A stretch of DNA of 64,000 nt from Lamellibrachia columna (Eukaryota > Annelida > Polychaeta > Sabellida > Siboglinidae). The stretch is from contig OY759271.1 of the NCBI GenBank assembly GCA_963662155.1, positions 35,639,527-35,703,526 on the forward strand, written 5' to 3'. Below, in pieces: positions 45,275 through 62,798 of the stretch; within the stretch, counting starts at the first letter, position 1; the number at the start of each line of letters is the position of its first letter. The notes under the pieces are model-generated. The model had not been told where the DNA came from. It saw only the letters and a program-made list of their open reading frames with translations, and ran no database searches. A program made the position numbers and the translations under genes.

Positions 45275-46337
45275 CTGCAAACAACATCGAGTGTAAATTT
45301 TAATTTCCACAATTTTTTATTTAATTGATTTTGGTGCATAATATTGTGATCCACCCACTAGCATGCAAGTTCCTAATTACGAAAAGTTTTTATGGGACTT
45401 AACCCTAGGAGTGAGCACTGTGTCCCACACAATCGGTGCGATTTTTTATTGTTGCATTTTTTTTATTTTTTGTTGCAGTCACTACTACCTCACATGGGAA
45501 CAAATGGTATCCTTGGAAAGCTGAATCGCTCTTCGTTGTTTTATATTTATTCATGAGCATAGTCAATGGTAGCTAATGACGATCTAGCTTACACAACACG
45601 TCACATATTTGGTGCCCATATTTGGCTGTTTTAACTACGCTCCGCAGGATAAATTTACGTTTCCATTCATAGTATCTAAATATGTAACATGTTATATCTC
45701 TGGAAAGCTCTATGACTGGCCTATTCGAATACACGTGAATGAGCGAGAGGGCTACATGCAACGAATGAGCATCGCCGTTACAAACACGTTGTCTGGGCTG
45801 TTTGAGCTTTTTATTTACTAATCCGCCATTTTGTTTTCTCACTTCATTCTGTGTCAGTTCACTTTAGGTCGGATTATTTCAAGTTTCTATATCAATATTT
45901 CAGCAAATTGAATGACAACATTAGTGACCTACACAAGTTCAGATTGTTAAAACAATGTTGCGGGCTTTTTTGAGGTAAATATCAGCAAGTTGCAATTGCG
46001 ATTTCTGTGGGCTTCAACAGCCTGCATTACCACAGTAAATGACACAGAACCGATGGGCCTGTCTAACTCGACAGTCTGGTGTTGGAAAAAGCATAAAAAT
46101 AAAACTTTTCAACATATTTCATTAATTTTTTTTTTATTGTGTAGCTAATATACATGGCTACATTTTTCAAGATAAAATTCATTGTAATCATATCTGGTGC
46201 TATGAAGATTCAACTTGGAAGTAGTTTGCCTACCGGATTGTGTTTCCAGTCTTCATGCGTACCCACTGTGGAATTGGCCGATTCTGTTTCATCTTCTTTG
46301 CCAACTTCATTTTGATGCGGAACGACTTATGGGCCGC
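45226..46337 (-). CDS. RPL39: Ribosomal protein L39 (eL39), exons 2 and 3; first exon not placed
   Basis: Very small basic protein of the large ribosomal subunit lining the exit tunnel. Exon 2 (46337 down to 46234) and exon 3 (45274 down to 45226) join as CG/G to give [16 protein letters not shown] ... [15 protein letters not shown] ... [11 protein letters not shown] and TAG. With an initiator Met this makes 51 residues, the exact family length. Exon 2 begins in phase 0 with GCG just after a TTTCTAG acceptor, so exon 1 should contribute only ATG, a common layout for this gene. One ATG/GTATGT is at 48050-48042 but lacks a TOP-like 5' leader. The gene converges on LRP5/6. Confidence 0.95.
46234..46337 (-). 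CDS. RPL39: RPL39 exon 2
   Basis: 104 nt, phase 0 in, phase 2 out. It encodes residues 2-35: [20 protein letters not shown] then [14 protein letters not shown] and the first two bases of Arg. The donor is CCG/GTAGGC and the acceptor TTTCTAG/GCGG. Sequence is very close to arthropod and other invertebrate eL39. Confidence 0.96.
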
Positions 46338-46946
46338 CTAGAAATACAACTGCACTGCATCAAACACCAACGTCACCTTCAATAATATATCAAGTGGTCA
46401 GGAGTGACATTAAAATAATTAAATAGTACCTATTATTGCACAAATATGACATTGTTGAGTCAAAACAATAGAAGTTCACTTTTATTTTTACAGTTGGTTG
46501 GCTACGAGTCTATTCAACTAATTTTGAATGCATGAAAATAGATTTTTGTTGTTTTGATTCTTCAACATATAAGTCCATTGTTGTGAGTTAGAAGTGTAAT
46601 AGACACATCCAACTAACCACGTGGTGCAGGTCAAAAAGCACCATCTCCGTTTACTCTTACACTGCAAATCTGCGATGTGTCTCATTCATGGCAGTGTGTG
46701 CATTTATCCATGTTTATCTGTGGACTTTTTTGAAGGTCAAAAGTCCAACAACACAAATCATTTCACAGCCCAACATATCTTGGTTTGATAGTTCTTGGTA
46801 AAGGGAGGTATTTGTGATGGATTTTGTTGACATAAATATTCACAATATGGGCATCTGGTGTTCTATAACTTTGGTGATAAAAAGTGCAACATGTTTAAAA
46901 GACAATTTACAGACTTTGTTGCCAGAGTATTTCAACAACAACGATA

Positions 46947-47314
46947 TTATGGGCAAGTGTCTAGAACCCGGGCCCAGCTCAATGTCATTGTCAGAGCATG
47001 CAATATGTACAGTAACAATGCACAATGCATACTGAACTATGGAATAATAAATGATTAAACATATTTTACGCAAAAACAAATTTAATCACCCTTTTCGAAA
47101 CTCGAATTTACCTATTTAACATGCATCGAGTGCCATCTTGCCCCTTTTATTTGCAAGACGGCGATACTGAGGAGTTAAATATGCGAATTCGAGCACAAAA
47201 AAGGTGATTAAATGTTCTGCAGTTCCGTATACATTGTGTATGGTTACAATACATATTGCATGGTCTAATGGCGACATTGAGGTGGGCCCAGATTCTAGAC
47301 AAGTGCCATATTAT
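46947..47314. repeat. Long inverted repeat (imperfect hairpin)
   Basis: The left arm (about 46947-47120) and right arm (about 47175-47314) are reverse complements with indels. Shared landmarks are CAAGTGTCTAGAA, GGGCCCA, CAATATGTA, TTTAATCACC and CTCGAATT. A third partial copy of the outer motif (GGGCCCGGATTCTCGACAAG) is at 47574-47593. It may be a foldback transposon remnant. Transcribed, it would give a hairpin RNA of over 100 bp. Confidence 0.7.
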
Positions 47315-48047
47315 GTTCATTGTAAGTAAATGTTCTTGTCATAATACTCCATCCCAGTTACTTTAGAAAAAAACATTTGAAAGGGTTATGATAACACATA
47401 ATAATAGGGTGGAAGGCGGTGTGTTGTCTGTAAGCATTCGCGACTGCTTGCAGTTGAATTCAGACAAGATGGCAGACAGCATTGACATTGTTGACAAACG
47501 ACCATATTTTCCAGAACAAAATTGAACGACAAATAGCATGTGCTCAATATAAAGAGGTCATTGGCATTTATAGATGGGCCCGGATTCTCGACAAGTACCG
47601 AATAAACAGCCACTCAAGTTTCAACACTATATTCGCCGTTAAATCACGTATCCGAAAAAATGCAGTGATAATATGCACTACACGTTGCGGAAAATATGAA
47701 CGCCGAATTGTTGACGTTTATGCCTTTTACTGGTGTGGAATCAAGAATTGGTGTACTGCAGCGCTACTAATTGATGAATACCGCAAACGTACAGTTGTAC
47801 ACAATAAAACGACATGATTGTAAAGCATCAAATATATAACAAGCTAAATCCAGTAAACGTTTCACCCAACGCACGCAAGGGAGAATGGGAAAACTATTTA
47901 AAATCCACGATATTCTAGCATAAGGAAGCACATCCATCATTCATAGTGGGTTTGAAATAAAGAACAACAAATCACAATTATAACATTATTGATATTTCAA
48001 CATTCCATAATTTCTAAAGGGAATAAGTTTACATCTTTACAACATAC

Positions 48048-48050
48048 CAT
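48048..48050 (-). other. Possible RPL39 initiator exon end (ATG/GTATGT)
   Basis: The only strong ATG-plus-donor I noticed on the minus strand between the RPL39 exon 2 and the LC3 gene: ATG at 48050-48048 followed by GTATGT. A splice from here to 46337 would give the expected Met-Ala start and a 1.7-kb intron. There is no pyrimidine-rich TOP leader next to it, so the call is weak. Confidence 0.2.
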
Positions 48051-48753
48051 GATTAAATATCACAGAAGCCTCAAAAGTTCAGCAGAAAAAGAAAGATCAG
48101 CACTAAATAATCCCGCAATTACAAATTTATTTTTGCTTGTTAGTGTGGCATGTTGTTTGATTTACTGTAATCAGAATATTATATTTTATCGAGAAACATA
48201 TATTAGGTGTATAAATTATTTGATATAATGACAAAATAAATGTAAAAATTTTAATATTTAGGCTAGCAGCAACCACAGATGGCAGCAACGCAAATTCCCC
48301 ATCAGTGGCGCCACATAGTGAATGTAATGTAAGTCACGATTTCATCACTGCAACAACTTACTTCATATGTGCACATAGTCATTTCATTTAGTAAACTTCT
48401 AATTTGTGTCAATATATATATCTATTTCAATTGCATGCAACAGTGGATATGTTTGCGTTGAACATGTATAGGAACAAACTATCGTACAAGTAAAACAATT
48501 GCTCTATCTATTTTGAATTTATAATCAAGTTGTGGTGGCAGTGGTGTGTATGCTCAGCGTAAACTTATCCATGATGTGGGTATGGAGACTGTGTATGTGT
48601 GCATGTGGCAAGGCAGCGACAGTATCCATACACATAACCAACCTATTAAAAAAAAATGTTAACATCCTATACATAAAATAAATAAAACTATCAGATAAAA
48701 CCATTTCAGCAACATTAAAGATACTAGTCTTTTAGTCGAATGTACCACCCACA

Positions 48754-48763
48754 GCGCATGCGC
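48754..48763. promoter_or_regulatory. Palindromic NRF1-type motif
   Basis: Perfect GCGCATGCGC in otherwise CpG-poor sequence. In animals this palindrome is the binding site of NRF1 and is typical of promoters of housekeeping genes. It lies 2.4 kb upstream of RPL39 exon 2 on that gene's strand, so it could mark the RPL39 promoter or that of an unseen transcript. Confidence 0.4.
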
Positions 48764-49659
48764 ACAGTCCACTACAAACTCATGCGTTAGTCCAAGTTTG
48801 GGCTGTTTGGAGTATAACCACTTGAGACTTGAGATATGCTGAGTGGCGCCACTGTCGGGGAGTTTTGGCAGTGACGCAAACCGACATAATGGTGAACGAA
48901 ATGTAAAGCATTTGTTGAATGCATCCGCTAGGTGGTGACACTATTCACCTTAATGCCAAGTTTGGAATCAGATTGTGGCAGTGTCATTCCAATAATAATA
49001 ATAATGATGTTATATAAAAAATCAGTTTAAGCATGTATCAGAATGGTTTAATAGCTTTGTCACTGATGTCTTGTTTTAACAAGATGGCCATCCACAGGCA
49101 AAGCAACACGCACCAGATGCAAGTGGACAATGAAAAGGGGATGTGGCAGGATGGTACTAAAATAGGCGGGAGGTTAGCCCCTGAACAGTGATGGGAGGTG
49201 GGAGGTTGGCCCCCAAAACAGGTGGGAAATAGGAAGCTGAGAAACCTGCCTGGCCTGCCACAACCCCTCAAGGAAGTCAACAATATTTCATATAGGCATA
49301 CGTGTAGTAATTGCCCTTATCAGATAAAAATCAATGGATAATTTATTTCATTCATTCATTCATTGTCCTCAGTGAGAGTTGGCTTTGAAGAAAATATCAA
49401 TGTTTTCATAACCATTCAAAACTGGTATTAAAGGTTCCTCCTCAATTTGATTGTTTTGCTCGCGTTGTTTCAACTTAATTTTGCAAAATTTAAAACCTAC
49501 CTAGTATCCACTACAACACGCTAGCTCATTTGTGCAACTTTTGTATGTAATTTTTATTAAATCATCAGACAAACTATTCAATTATTTAATGCTTGATCCA
49601 GCATTTATTGAAGTGAAAATGGAAATGCTGAAAACAATCTCGCCTTTGGAGAAATTCCA

Positions 49660-50500
49660 TAACTTTGTCATGTTATTGCCGAGAGGATGGAAGTCATGCC
49701 TATGATCAGCCTTGACTGTTCATCGCAGTAGTGGAGGTGATCAGCAGGAAAGCGAGTACGAGGGACATTCTCTGCAAGTTGATATATGCAGATGACCTGG
49801 CAGTCATATCGGACAGTGAAGCAGACTTTCAAGAATGGTTGGTATTATAAAGAGTGGAAGGAAATCTTTGGCAGACATGGACTGAAAGTAAATCTAGAGA
49901 AGATGGAGGTGCTTTGGGTCAGGCAGCAGAAAAAATATCAAGACTAGATGGGAAGAAACTGAACCAACGAGAAAGCTTTGTATATCTGTGTGGAGTGGTT
50001 GGCGGGCATGGCGGCACGGATGGAAATTTGCAGAATACAAGCAAGCAAGTGCATGGAGGAAAGTGGAAGGTGTGATGGGAGATAGACATATATCTCAGAA
50101 GCAAAAAGGAAAGGTGCTTAGCTCATGCATAACACCAACCTACCTATATGGCCAAGATACCATGGCAATAACAGACAAGCAAAGAATGGAGGAATTGAGG
50201 GAGGAAGTTGGTGTGGGAGTCTCACAAGGAAACGGGTGAGGAGCTCACTAAAGTGGGCTGGATATGTGAAAAGAATGGAAGGGGAACGGTTGACAATTGG
50301 AGGGTAGGAGAAGAGGATGAATGGGATGGGAGGACTGTGTGAAGAGAGATTTGGCAGGAGTGGGAAGGGAGTAGAGAATAAGAGGGAGGGATGGGGGAGT
50401 GGAGATGACAGTGAAACAGGACTAGTAAAAAAAATGATGATAGGTATCGGTGTCAGCCTCTCCCCGGATGACAGGGATAAAGAGAAGAGCAACAAATTGA
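49660..50500 (+). mobile_element. LINE reverse-transcriptase remnant
   Basis: The catalytic KLIYADDLAVISDS is at about 49779-49820, then (after a stop and frameshift) WKEIFGRHGLKVNLEK, SLKWAGYVKRMEGERLT and a purine-rich 3' end with CAGTGAAAC, GACAGGGATAAAGAGAAGAG. These are standard parts of a non-LTR ORF2 from the YADD box to the C-terminus. Several frameshifts and stops make it inactive. Confidence 0.8.
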
Positions 50501-52107
50501 CAAAACTATTACAAAATGATTACGTATTAGCTATGTTGATGCATAGCAGTAATAGAAGCTGCATATTGAAACCGTGCATATCAGGATCCTCAACTGACAG
50601 TCAGTTGATTATACAAAAACACTAAAACTAAAATGTTAACTTCTAGATATAATGCCAAGGTACTTCAAAATTCTAATTATTGGTGGGTTGTCATGTCTAC
50701 AATGCTGTTGAAAAATTACCACATTTGCAATGGTAATGTTTGAACAGCATTAACTGTGCACCCTGTTACCAATGGAGCTGTAAATGGAATATAACAAGCC
50801 AACAAGTAAATTCATTAATATATTTTACCCAATATATATCAAACATTAACAGGGTGCCACATCAACAAACTTTTACAATCTTAACAAACCTCTTCCTTTT
50901 CTAACAATATATAAAATAGAGAGATAATACTTCTAGAGTTTGTGAGATAACACCTGCCACCATAATGACTTGACATTTGCAGTAAAGACACATTCTGACA
51001 GGTTTTAATGAATGAATAGTGTGGCTTTGTGTGTATATGTTTATGGTGTTTCCAGATAGTCTAATATAAACATATGGCTAAACAACCCTCTATCACCAAT
51101 CACAGCACTATCGGTTGACAACAAGCAGCATCTAGTTAATACAAATAATGTTTGCTACATTAATTACAGCACTTTATGTAGTGAAAAAAGATGCATCAAA
51201 GCACCTGCAAACATGGTGCACTAGAAACAAATTATATTTAATTATTGCCACAGTTTTGTAGCCAAATTTGTAAGTCAAGTAGCCAGCACCAGTGATCATT
51301 AATAGTAAAATTTAACAACACAACACGTACCTTTTACTGGACTCTACTATCCCATTTTGTTGATTTTTTAAAACAACAATACCTATCTTAGAGGAATGTG
51401 TTCAAACGAATGTATTAAGATTGTTTGACCCAAACATATTTACCAGTTTTAACCAACCAAAATTTCCCCAGACAATCTTATTACTATGACTAATATTATG
51501 ATGTATTCAACTAGTTGACAATAACACTACCATGTCACTTCCATTATCACTAAATCAATGTACTATGTTAATTAGTTATGCATTGCCAGCAAGTACACAG
51601 CCTAGACATCTCCACCACCAAACAGTTATCAGCAACAACCATACATTACATGTATAATAATTCTACATAATTATCATTTGTCTACCACATGGACATTACA
51701 TAAATGCTGTTGTGCAAATGTTACCAAAAAAATATCTTTAAAACAAAAATAAGGAACAAGTAGTAAACCAATTACTTTCAGTTTCACATTAATTGCACTG
51801 GACACAAGTTATGAACTAACCAATCATTGATGAAACTAGCAAAATAAATCTACTCTACCTTTTTTGTGGCATGGTCGAATTTGAACAAATGTTAACATTT
51901 CAAGGTTGCCATGCTAACTTTCAGTGATCTGCTACTCAATCCAACAGACATGTATCTACAGAAGTCATTGTCGTCGGCATATAATATGACATCATCGACA
52001 ACTGTTCCAGTTATGAAAAAACTAGCCTGAAATATTAATCTATTTCACAAGATAAGTGAATGGAAGAAGTATTCCATATTACATACACAATGAAACTGCC
52101 TACCAAA

Positions 52108-52113
52108 TTTAAT
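52108..52113 (-). terminator. Candidate poly(A) signal of LC3
   Basis: ATTAAA (common variant) in minus orientation, 157 nt downstream of the LC3 stop. I saw no canonical AATAAA nearer on that strand. Confidence 0.35.
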
Positions 52114-52269
52114 AGCAACATACAAGATCAGTATTACCGTAACACTAACTCCATCTGTGAACTGAGTACAATAAATACTGTTGACGATAATCGGCAACGA
52201 TCTCAGGCTTGGTAACTGACGGCTTTGACATCATTAAGTTGCATTGCAGTTTTAAACCACTAGACACCG

Positions 52270-57184
<4,915 letters not shown>

Positions 57185-58439
57185 GTTTCGCCAATTTACT
57201 CGAGGTCAAGCGATGTTGTACTCCGTTGTTTGACGTTTGTTTATGCCATTCCACCTCCCTCCTACCGCACGAAAATAATTACAACTAATATCATTTATTA
57301 TTAGCGGTGGGATTAATTATAATTTCATTTTTAAGAATTAGTCATGAGTAAGGATTCGACAATCATAATTATAAATTACTACCTTATGTGGACATTTCGT
57401 ATTTAAATGTCGTTGTTTGTGTATAAAAGGGAGGATAACGGAACGGAATGCGACCAGAAAATTGAAAATAGGAACCTGGAATAGGCCACCAGTTCCACAA
57501 CAATATTAATAATGTTAGTAAGTTATATGACATTTCAAGAATAACAATATGTATCATTTTCAATCAACATTGCTATGCAAAATTAATCAAATATATTAAA
57601 ATGAAAGTTTTTTTAATAAAAAAACTTGATAGGTTTTGCTTAATTGCAGACATGTTGGCAATTAGTCACAAACTGGCATGTCAAGTGTCAATTAAATCAT
57701 TGATCTTCAAGTCCAAGTCGAGTAATTTCTCTGAATTCCAAGTCAAGTCAAAATGGGCGACGCGAGCCCAACACGAGTCGTCCCCAAGTCGCCGGGATTA
57801 ACCAATCATCGTGACATTTGTTGTTCTGCGGTAATTTTTTTTTTTTGGGGGGGGGGAGATTTAGACGGATGCAGCCCCGCCAAAACGTTAATCAACCCCT
57901 ATGGCTCGATTCAACGAGTCTGCTTAACAGTGACCTATTATACGTTATGGCGTAGATGGATGACACATTTTTAGTCGACCTACACGCATGGTTTACGTTC
58001 GGCTACTGGTCAGGACTGTTTCTAATTTAAGTTTTTTTAAAGATATTGAATGGTTATGAAAATATTTATAGAAGTATTTGTCTCTCATTTAAGAAAGGTA
58101 GAAGAACTAGAGGACACAGAGTAACAATTTCACAGAGGACAATGAATTAATAAAATAAATTACGTACAGATTGTACGTGTGAATATTAGCAGGGTGAATA
58201 TATGTTTATACATATCATTCTTGTTCTTCTTCTTCCATTTAAGCTCAGAACTCTGTTACCCATATGAATGCTAGAGTATTTTTGAGCCGTGATCACTACG
58301 TACTGCGTGGCAAAGGGTGGTGAAGCGCTGGTTCGGGTCCGTGTTGGTCAGAATATGTCGCGTCTGCGTAGTTTAGCAATATATTAGTGCAGAACTATGT
58401 GATATATAATAATAAGAAATATATATCATTGTTCTATGT
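57185..58439. other. LC3 upstream region
   Basis: The first 250 bp should hold the LC3 promoter, on the minus strand, with several CpGs and no TATA box. A TATAAAAG on the plus strand at 57422 could serve a divergent transcript but no reading frame follows. Beyond about 57500 nothing coding was seen. Confidence 0.5.
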
Positions 58440-60105
58440 TGGCATGGCGAGAAGGCACTGTCTAAACCTTTCTACTGACGGTTGGCTAACTAATTCTTGT
58501 GGGCTCTTGTTCCACAGTCTGATGGCGCTGGGGAAGAATGAGTATTTGTGTCGACGCGGGTGAAAGTCTGGTAGAAGCGATAACCGCTGCCTCTGGTGCT
58601 AGCATGCGGCAGCCAGAGACTTCGTTGTCACACCAACCAGTTTGTGGTTGATGCGGTACAGCATCATCAACTTGGCATCAGCTCGTCTTCGCTTTATTGT
58701 GACTTCCATTCCAAACTCTCAAGCATGTTCCCTACGCTGTTGCGTCGTCCGTAGTGGTTCTCTACGAAGCGGGCTGCTTGTCTCTGGACATTCTCAACTA
58801 ATTTGGTGTACTTTTCGGTGGATGGGTCCCACAGCGTCGACGCATATACTCCACAATAGGCCTTACGAAAGTTTGGTAGCACCGCGATTTGATGGCTTGG
58901 GGCAACTGCTGATGTTAAACTGTAAAAAAAGCCCTCGTGTTGTTGGCCTTCTTTGTTATGTTGGAGATATGATCATCCCATGTTAATTTCCTGTCGATGG
59001 TAGTTGGCGCCATGCAGTAACCCCCTTCAGAGCTTTCCCATGGATCGAGCAGCAGCTGACTACTTTCTTTTTTCTTCTGTTGGTGATTCTGATAATCTCG
59101 CACTTGTACTCCTTCAACCAATCTGCCTCCCATTTCTGCAACCTGTCGATGTCATCTTGTAATTTATTTGCGTCAGCTGATGCGTTGGTGTTCCCGAACA
59201 GGAGGCAGTCGTCAGCAAATAGACGTGCAGTGGAGGATACTTGGTCCGGGAGGTCATTGGTGACACATGAAGAGAACTGTGCCCTGTGGAACGCCTGAGG
59301 TGACAGCAGGTGTGAATGACCTTTTGCCTACTTCTTGGGTACGCGGTTACTCGAATCAGGAATTTTTGTTTTGGATCCAATCCAATGTATTTCCTCGCAC
59401 GCGGTAATAATATAATTTGGCTGCCAGATGGGGATGATACACTTTATCAAATGCTTTAGAAAAATCCAGCAGCACAGCGTCGATCTGTCCAGCATCACGG
59501 AGGCCCTTGGCTTGGTCATCATACAACTGTTTGGATGAACTGAATTTCGCAAGATCTAAGTTTGCGGAAACCATGCTATATAGTCAGTTTGTATGTTAAG
59601 TTTTTTTAGGTGGTCCATGAGGTTGCTGTATATGATGTGCTCCATGTATTTATACGAAAATGTCCGTAGTTTGATGGCGCACCCCTGACTCCCTTCTTGT
59701 AGACTAGAATAACACAGGCATGTTTCCAATCTACTGGCACAGTGTCTTAATCAAGGGATGCCTGGTAGATGAACGTCAGTAGGGGCCTACTGGTGCAATT
59801 TCAGCAGCATAATCTTTCAGGAGCCTGGCAGGAATCGCATCAGATCCAGTGGCTTTATGGGGTTTAACTGCTTTTCTCATGCCTGTTTCACATACTGTAC
59901 GTGATACCTGGCAAGATACTATATTTGCTAGTTCCAAGGTGCTGCACATTGCTGTTACCTCCTTTCGTGAAGACTAATGAAAATTGGGTGTTAAGAATAT
60001 CAGCTTTAGTCTGCTATTGCTGTAGACAATATCATTCTTCTTAAGTGGGGCTACTTCGCTGATATCGTTTTTCTTGCTTTTGACGAAAGACCAAAACTTC
60101 TTTTT
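58440..60105 (-). mobile_element. CR1/jockey-like LINE, 5'-truncated and broken reverse transcriptase
   Basis: Minus-strand pieces, in order from high to low coordinate: FWSFVKSKKNDISEVAPLKK (about 60090), AVLLDFSKAFDKVYHPHLAA (about 59480), SGVPQGTVL then LFADDCLLFGNTN (catalytic ADD at 59208-59219), LTWDDHISNITKKANNTR, VENVQRQAARFV and a C-terminal FFPSAIRLWNK-like end near 58500. Together they are the RT and C-terminal domains of a CR1/jockey-type ORF2. Frameshifts and stops separate them, so the copy is dead. Confidence 0.85.
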
Positions 60106-60260
60106 GACAAATATCTCAGAAGGGTGGGTTACACGTAGATGAATAATCGTTGGATTCTCTATAGGCCAATGACTCCCTTGTCCACTAGCCATCTGGATTT
60201 GTCTGCGCTGGATGGCAATTTTGTTAAGTCTAGTCTTGTTAAATCTTGTCAACACATTAA
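60105..60260 (+). mobile_element. CR1-like LINE 3' end, copy 3
   Basis: DKYLRRVGYT, then the family tail ending TTGTTAAATCTTGTCAACAC. It begins exactly where the minus-strand LINE stops, so one inserted beside or into the other. Confidence 0.7.
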
Positions 60261-60479
60261 TTACTTTGTCAATCCATACAAGGTAACATTCGATACGTTC
60301 CACTTGCTTTATCCTGTTTCGACCGATAGATTGTTTGTTAACACACATTTAATTGATTGACAGCAAATTAAGACGTAGCTACGTTGAATATAACGTGCGC
60401 ATACATTATAACAAATGTAACTGATTAGTTAAGTTGCAGTGCATAATAGAATGTGATGCAATTTGAACACTTTCTCTAC

Positions 60480-60651
60480 GTTGTTGTAGTTTAATCTTTT
60501 ACCGCCATGCCGTATCAACCAATTGTCACGCACCTGTATGTCACATGATCGGCGATGATTACCGCAACAACATGGAGGCAAATTTTATACTGGAAGTCGC
60601 ACTTTAATCGTAAATCTCGGACTTATATGCTTCCTTTATGCAGATTTTAAG
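60480..60651 (+). other. Candidate 5' exon of an unseen gene
   Basis: A CpG-bearing stretch with CACATGATC and two ATGs (60555 and 60581), ending at a strong donor AAG/GTAAGG (60652). The 60555 frame is 31 codons and basic, with TAA at 60648-60650 just before the donor, so any product would begin in a later exon. No downstream exon was recognised before 64000. Confidence 0.25.
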
Positions 60652-61530
60652 GTAAGGATGGAAAAGGGTAATGCTCGTATGTTAATGTATATAATAGTTT
60701 TGTAGCCGTTTTGAGTCGGAAACACGGGTAACATTTAAGGAAAGATGAATTATCTATGCCATGTGAGACCGTCGGTGAAGCATCTCTGTTATTCCTACAC
60801 AATACACAATTGAATTTTGGAAGCCGGCGTTGCGCGGACAATTAAGTTTTGGTGCATATCGGCGCAGCATAATATTACATTTATGATATACAATTCAGCG
60901 TTACCCGATTCAAATATCATGGTAGTATCAAACGAACAGTGTATGTGGTCTACAGACATGCAGATCTTGAGGCAAAAATGAAGGGGACCGTGGACTGGTC
61001 TAGTCCAGATTGTGCCAAAGTTGCAGAATGTGTTTTATGATTTAGTGACTACTTTCATAAATGCATCTGTCCGGCAGCCAAAAAAATTGTATGAAGTCCT
61101 TGTTATGAACTCTTGAGACTGTGTACGTAATTAATAAGGACGTACAACCCATTGAAAGTGCCAGATCAGATGCGTACAATGTCAATGACAATGTATACTG
61201 GTGATGGCAAGAAATGATACGCTGATGAATCTACCGTTGATATGCCGTTTTCACAAAAATCTTACGAACTTTATGTGCAAGAGGTCCATGTTCTAAATCT
61301 CATCGTTATTTCATCGGTGCAGTACAAACAAATTGTTAGAATGTTTTTTTTGTGATATGTATGTATTATCAGATCAACCGTTTTATATGATGTGATGGTC
61401 ACATACATAGGCAAGCATTTTACCTTAACGACAACAGTGAATGGATAATTAACAGTACCAGATTTATCAACGTAACCTTTCTTGCAAATGTAAGTATACA
61501 CTGACCAACATAATTTTATGGGCTTATTTT

Positions 61531-61599
61531 GATTGACATGTAGTTTTTGATTGACATGTAGTTTTTGATTGACATGTAGTTTTTGATTGACATGTAGTT
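61531..61599 (+). repeat. 18-bp tandem array, 4 copies
   Basis: GATTGACATGTAGTTTTT repeated every 18 bp, the last copy lacking the T-run. Confidence 0.95.
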
Positions 61600-61847
61600 A
61601 AGATTTTTTAATCAGACGTCTATTTGCACAGCAGTTGTTTGTTTTGAGTAGTGTGTTTGATGTAATATCGTTGACCCACAACATGATATTTCCGCCATAT
61701 TTTAGAAAGGAAATTGTCATGGTTAGGCTGCACATGTCGCAAGGCACTAGTTTCTTGTTCTGTGTTTGGGTACCATAGCTAAGCAAACCATCAAACGCCA
61801 TCAACCCAATCGTTCTCTCCCAGTTGCTGACAGATTGGGTCATGTTT

Positions 61848-61945
61848 AACAAGATTACTTGTCATCCAAGGCAAAACACCTAGATGGTGAGTGGGCAAGG
61901 AAGCCATTACCTTATTGAGAGTCCAACATTTTCATCTATGTGTTA
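61848..61945 (-). mobile_element. CR1-like LINE 3' end, copy 4
   Basis: Reverse complement of the same tail (GTTTAACAAGATTACTTGTC ... GAGAGTCCAACA). Confidence 0.65.
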
Positions 61946-61974
61946 GTTGATTAGCAACCTGAATGCTAGCCAAC

Positions 61975-62190
61975 ACGACCAGAGTTTCGTGGTCTCATCA
62001 GTGAGACAGTTTGGTCACTTCAGCAGTGAATTTTGATCGCTTCGGTGCTGTTTCATGAAACTAATTTCGCTGAAGTGGTATCACTGCCAACGTGAAATTT
62101 AAAGTATTTGAAAACTAATGCAAATATGGTTATTCCAATATGATCAAAATGCAAATACGGTTGCTTCAATATGATCAAACGCAAATATTA
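61975..62190. repeat. Dispersed repeat shared with 55585-55800, copy 2
   Basis: Partner of the 55585 copy in the same orientation, with the internal GATCAAACGCAAATA block repeated (62141-62190). Confidence 0.7.
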
Positions 62191-62798
62191 TTTTTGTAAA
62201 ATGAATAATGAGTCATTATTCCATGTCAAATCAACCAATGGTCAAAGAGTAGATGTCTCAGAATTTGTTTAAATTTTAATCAATGAATAAGTAGCTATGC
62301 CTGAGCACTTCTGCAAAAAACTAAGAATTTACATGCCAATTGTGTCTGTAACGTCCTATAACTTGAACAGGGGAAGTGCCCCAAAAACACACCCGTTATT
62401 TTTATCTGTTTTCGGGTGCTTCTAACTTGATGAGTTTACAAGCCATATATCTGAAATTTGGTGAATATGTATACGTATTGGTACGGATTATCTATGCAGA
62501 ATTCAAGAATGATAGGGCAAAGGACAATGGATATACTGGGTGCATAAAAATGGAAAAGACATTTTTTCCAAGAAAGATTCCAACAGTCTGTACTTCATTG
62601 TTGTGTTACAGTACAATGTCCAAATTGACACTATCTGTTGTCAGGGATACTGGTAATAACTTGTTAGTCCAGTAGGCTTCTAGTTGCTATACTTTCAGAA
62701 TAATTCAGCCTTTAACTTTTTCTATATTTTACGAATTTCAGCATCTAAAATGAGAATGTGGGACAAGTCCTATGACAACCATTTTTAACTGTGCATAG

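Larger units (their letters stand above)
46338..52107. other. Region between RPL39 exon 2 and the LC3 3' end
   Basis: It contains the upstream part of RPL39 (exon 1 somewhere here), a long inverted repeat (46947-47314) with a third partial copy near 47573-47596, an NRF1-type palindrome (48754-48763) and a LINE reverse-transcriptase remnant (49660-50500). From 50600 to 52100 I see only AT-rich unique sequence. Confidence 0.6.

Noticed and set aside
47482..47817. 111-codon plus-strand frame upstream of RPL39
   Set aside because: It runs across the third copy of the foldback outer motif and has no family resemblance.
50118..50495. 125-codon minus-strand Pro/Ser/Leu-rich frame
   Set aside because: Antisense of the LINE remnant's purine-rich 3' end.
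57422..57430. TATA box for a plus-strand gene
   Set aside because: TATAAAAG is present but no credible frame or exon follows.
58310..58370. GGTTCGGGTCC box B-like motif suggesting a tRNA
   Set aside because: No box A at the right distance and no pairing acceptor stem.
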